A stretch of 64,000 bases of DNA, taken from the NCBI GenBank assembly GCA_013398175.1, contig VZRZ01007703.1, positions 2,246,848 to 2,310,847 of the forward strand. The letters are read 5' to 3'. A model generated the notes under the pieces. It saw nothing but the letters and a program-made list of their open reading frames with translations. It ran no database searches and was not told where the DNA came from. Shown here piece after piece: positions 62,613 to 64,000 of the stretch (the first letter of the stretch is position 1; each line of letters starts with the position of its first letter). This stretch comes from Climacteris rufus (Eukaryota; Chordata; Aves; Passeriformes; Climacteridae). Both the position numbers and the translations under genes were made by a program.

Positions 62613-64000
62613 AGATTTTGCCCCAAATGGTTTCAAGACTTTGAGTTTTTCTCAATTCTTTTTCTTCAAAGTGTTAATAAGTATAATCCTGACAAAGAGG
62701 TTTTGTCTTGTCTAAGGGTTTTTAACTCTACCAGCATGGCCCTTTAATATCTGAAACTATTTTAATTATGATGTTAGTCAACCTTTGACCCTGTATGCCA
62801 AAGGGAATCTAAGCAAAAATACAAATCCTTCTTTTTCTAAGTAATAAAGTTCAAAATTACTACTGAGAGTCTATTCTTTATTTAATATAGTGTGTAGGAT
62901 ACCTAGTAAAAACTTGTTTGAGAGATTGGAAATATGTTTTCTTCTGTTTCTGTGCAAAGTCCGACAGTGTACTAGATCACATTTTCACTAGAAAACTAGA
63001 TGAAGCTTAAGACATAGACAAAACTGTGTATAGGCTGTGTTGTATATTGCAGAAACTCTACAAAAGTGGTGTTTTAAGTATAAATAGTCATCATGGTGAA
63101 TAGTTCCTTTTTTGAGAAACTGAAGACATGACAAATTATAATTGCAGCTGGTGCAAGTGAAGCTGTTCAGTTGATTTCCTGTAAAAATTACAAAAACAAC
63201 CTTTTTTCAATTTAAACCTCAAAAGTACTTCAGTTGAAGGATACCTCAGATGTTTTAACAATATGTTTCTGTTTTAATTTTTTTGTTAGTTTTTGTTGTT
63301 AAGAGAATCAGCATTAGGAGGGGTTAAGCTGTATTCTGTTCTTTCATGTGCCTTAGTTATTTTTATGTGGGCATAATGGTGGTCCTCTGGTGGTTATCCT
63401 TTGCAACTGAGAGAACTTAGAGTTTTCCTAATGGAATCTTCTAATATTTGGGCATGAGAGTCCACTTTTTATGTTTCATTCTGGGTTTTTTTTTGTTTCT
63501 TTTTGTTTTGTTTTGTTTTTGTTTGTTTTTTCCCTGTTATTTTTTCCCATTTTTCATGTTCTCAAGCTTTTAGAATTTTGAGGAATAAGAAAGTTTGGAT
63601 AGAACCATGAATAACAACTTTAAAATTCTGAACCACAGGTCCAATCACAGCCTTAGGAATATGTTTCTGAAATTTGCATAGTGGAGGAAAATTGCATATT
63701 CACAGAGCAGTTACTGAAAAATATACCAGAATGATTGTGCAGATCCTAGCTCTTTGATTGGCTAATGATAGGTTTTAGGCAATCACAGTAAAGGGAATAG
63801 CACATTATGCAGTTATTTAAAAATTAACTTGTGCAAATCAGACCTGTATAGTCAATCAGAATGCAAGGAAGTAGGTACAGTTTGAGGAAAGAAATAGTCA
63901 AATTATTTCAGTAAACTAACAACCCTTATGATTGGAAGTGATTGATGTGTCTTTTCTGAAATTTAAAAAAAAAAATCGTCTTCCAAGAATGAGAGAAGCA
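62613..64000. other. Unique AT-rich non-coding DNA
   Basis: No gene. A T/G-rich low-complexity tract (TTTTG-type units) runs at about 63485-63530. Confidence 0.55.
63485..63530. repeat. (TTTTG)n-like low-complexity tract
   Basis: Imperfect TTTTG/TTTG units in a T-rich run. The opposite strand is CAAAA-like. Confidence 0.8.

Noticed and set aside
62177..62644. 155-codon plus-strand frame
   Set aside because: Antisense of the CR1 element; the recognisable ORF2 residues are on the minus strand.
1..64000. CRISPR arrays, telomeric TTAGGG arrays, rRNA genes, bacterial-type operons or attachment sites
   Set aside because: None seen on reading either strand. The repeats and composition are those of a bird nuclear chromosome.

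Overview
This window looks like a gene-poor, AT-rich stretch of a bird nuclear chromosome, either intergenic or deep inside a very long intron. The organism call rests on the interspersed repeats. There are several CR1 LINE pieces with the avian 3' end, including terminal ATTCTATG octamers. There is also a complete 560-bp solo LTR of a type I recognise from many bird genomes, and fragments of a second LTR type that I associate with passerines and other neoavian birds. I found no bacterial-style operons, no canonical tRNA or rRNA gene, no CRISPR array and no protein-coding exon that I can name.

Layout. Bases 1-18106 are mostly single-copy AT-rich DNA, with one short CR1 tail (3471-3522) and an A/C-skewed low-complexity tract (7445-7637). 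A minus-sense solo LTR lies at 18107-18666 with TG...CA ends and a 4-of-5 target-site duplication. After about 7.7 kb of unique DNA, a second minus-sense LTR-like element (about 26472-27000) has a TATA box, a polyadenylation signal and a duplicated block of about 86 bp in U3. From 32 to 38 kb repeats are denser: a tandem duplication carrying splice-acceptor-like motifs (32150-32212), an old sauropsid-type CR1 remnant (about 32845-33010), a CR1 tail abutting an LTR fragment (35764-35968), two tandem tRNA-like modules (36120-36300) and a 650-bp CR1 (37385-38037).

From 42 to 53 kb there are further CR1 pieces, one of which ends in an (ATCCC)n microsatellite that probably grew out of the CR1 sequence itself. 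This stretch also holds a CpG-rich block of unknown origin (50429-50575), which is the strongest composition outlier in the window, and a possible decayed coding remnant on the minus strand (51961-52270). A 56-base assembly gap in a poly-T tract lies at 53966-54021. The last 10 kb is unique AT-rich DNA apart from a minus-sense CR1 (62068-62605) that keeps a short open piece of the ORF2 C-terminus.

The window shows no set of genes working together. Most open frames are chance, antisense or repeat-derived. I did not find a clear new biological system. The best leads are the tandem tRNA-like modules, the CpG-rich block, the U3 duplication, and a few single-copy segments that look like conserved non-coding elements and can be tested only by cross-species alignment.
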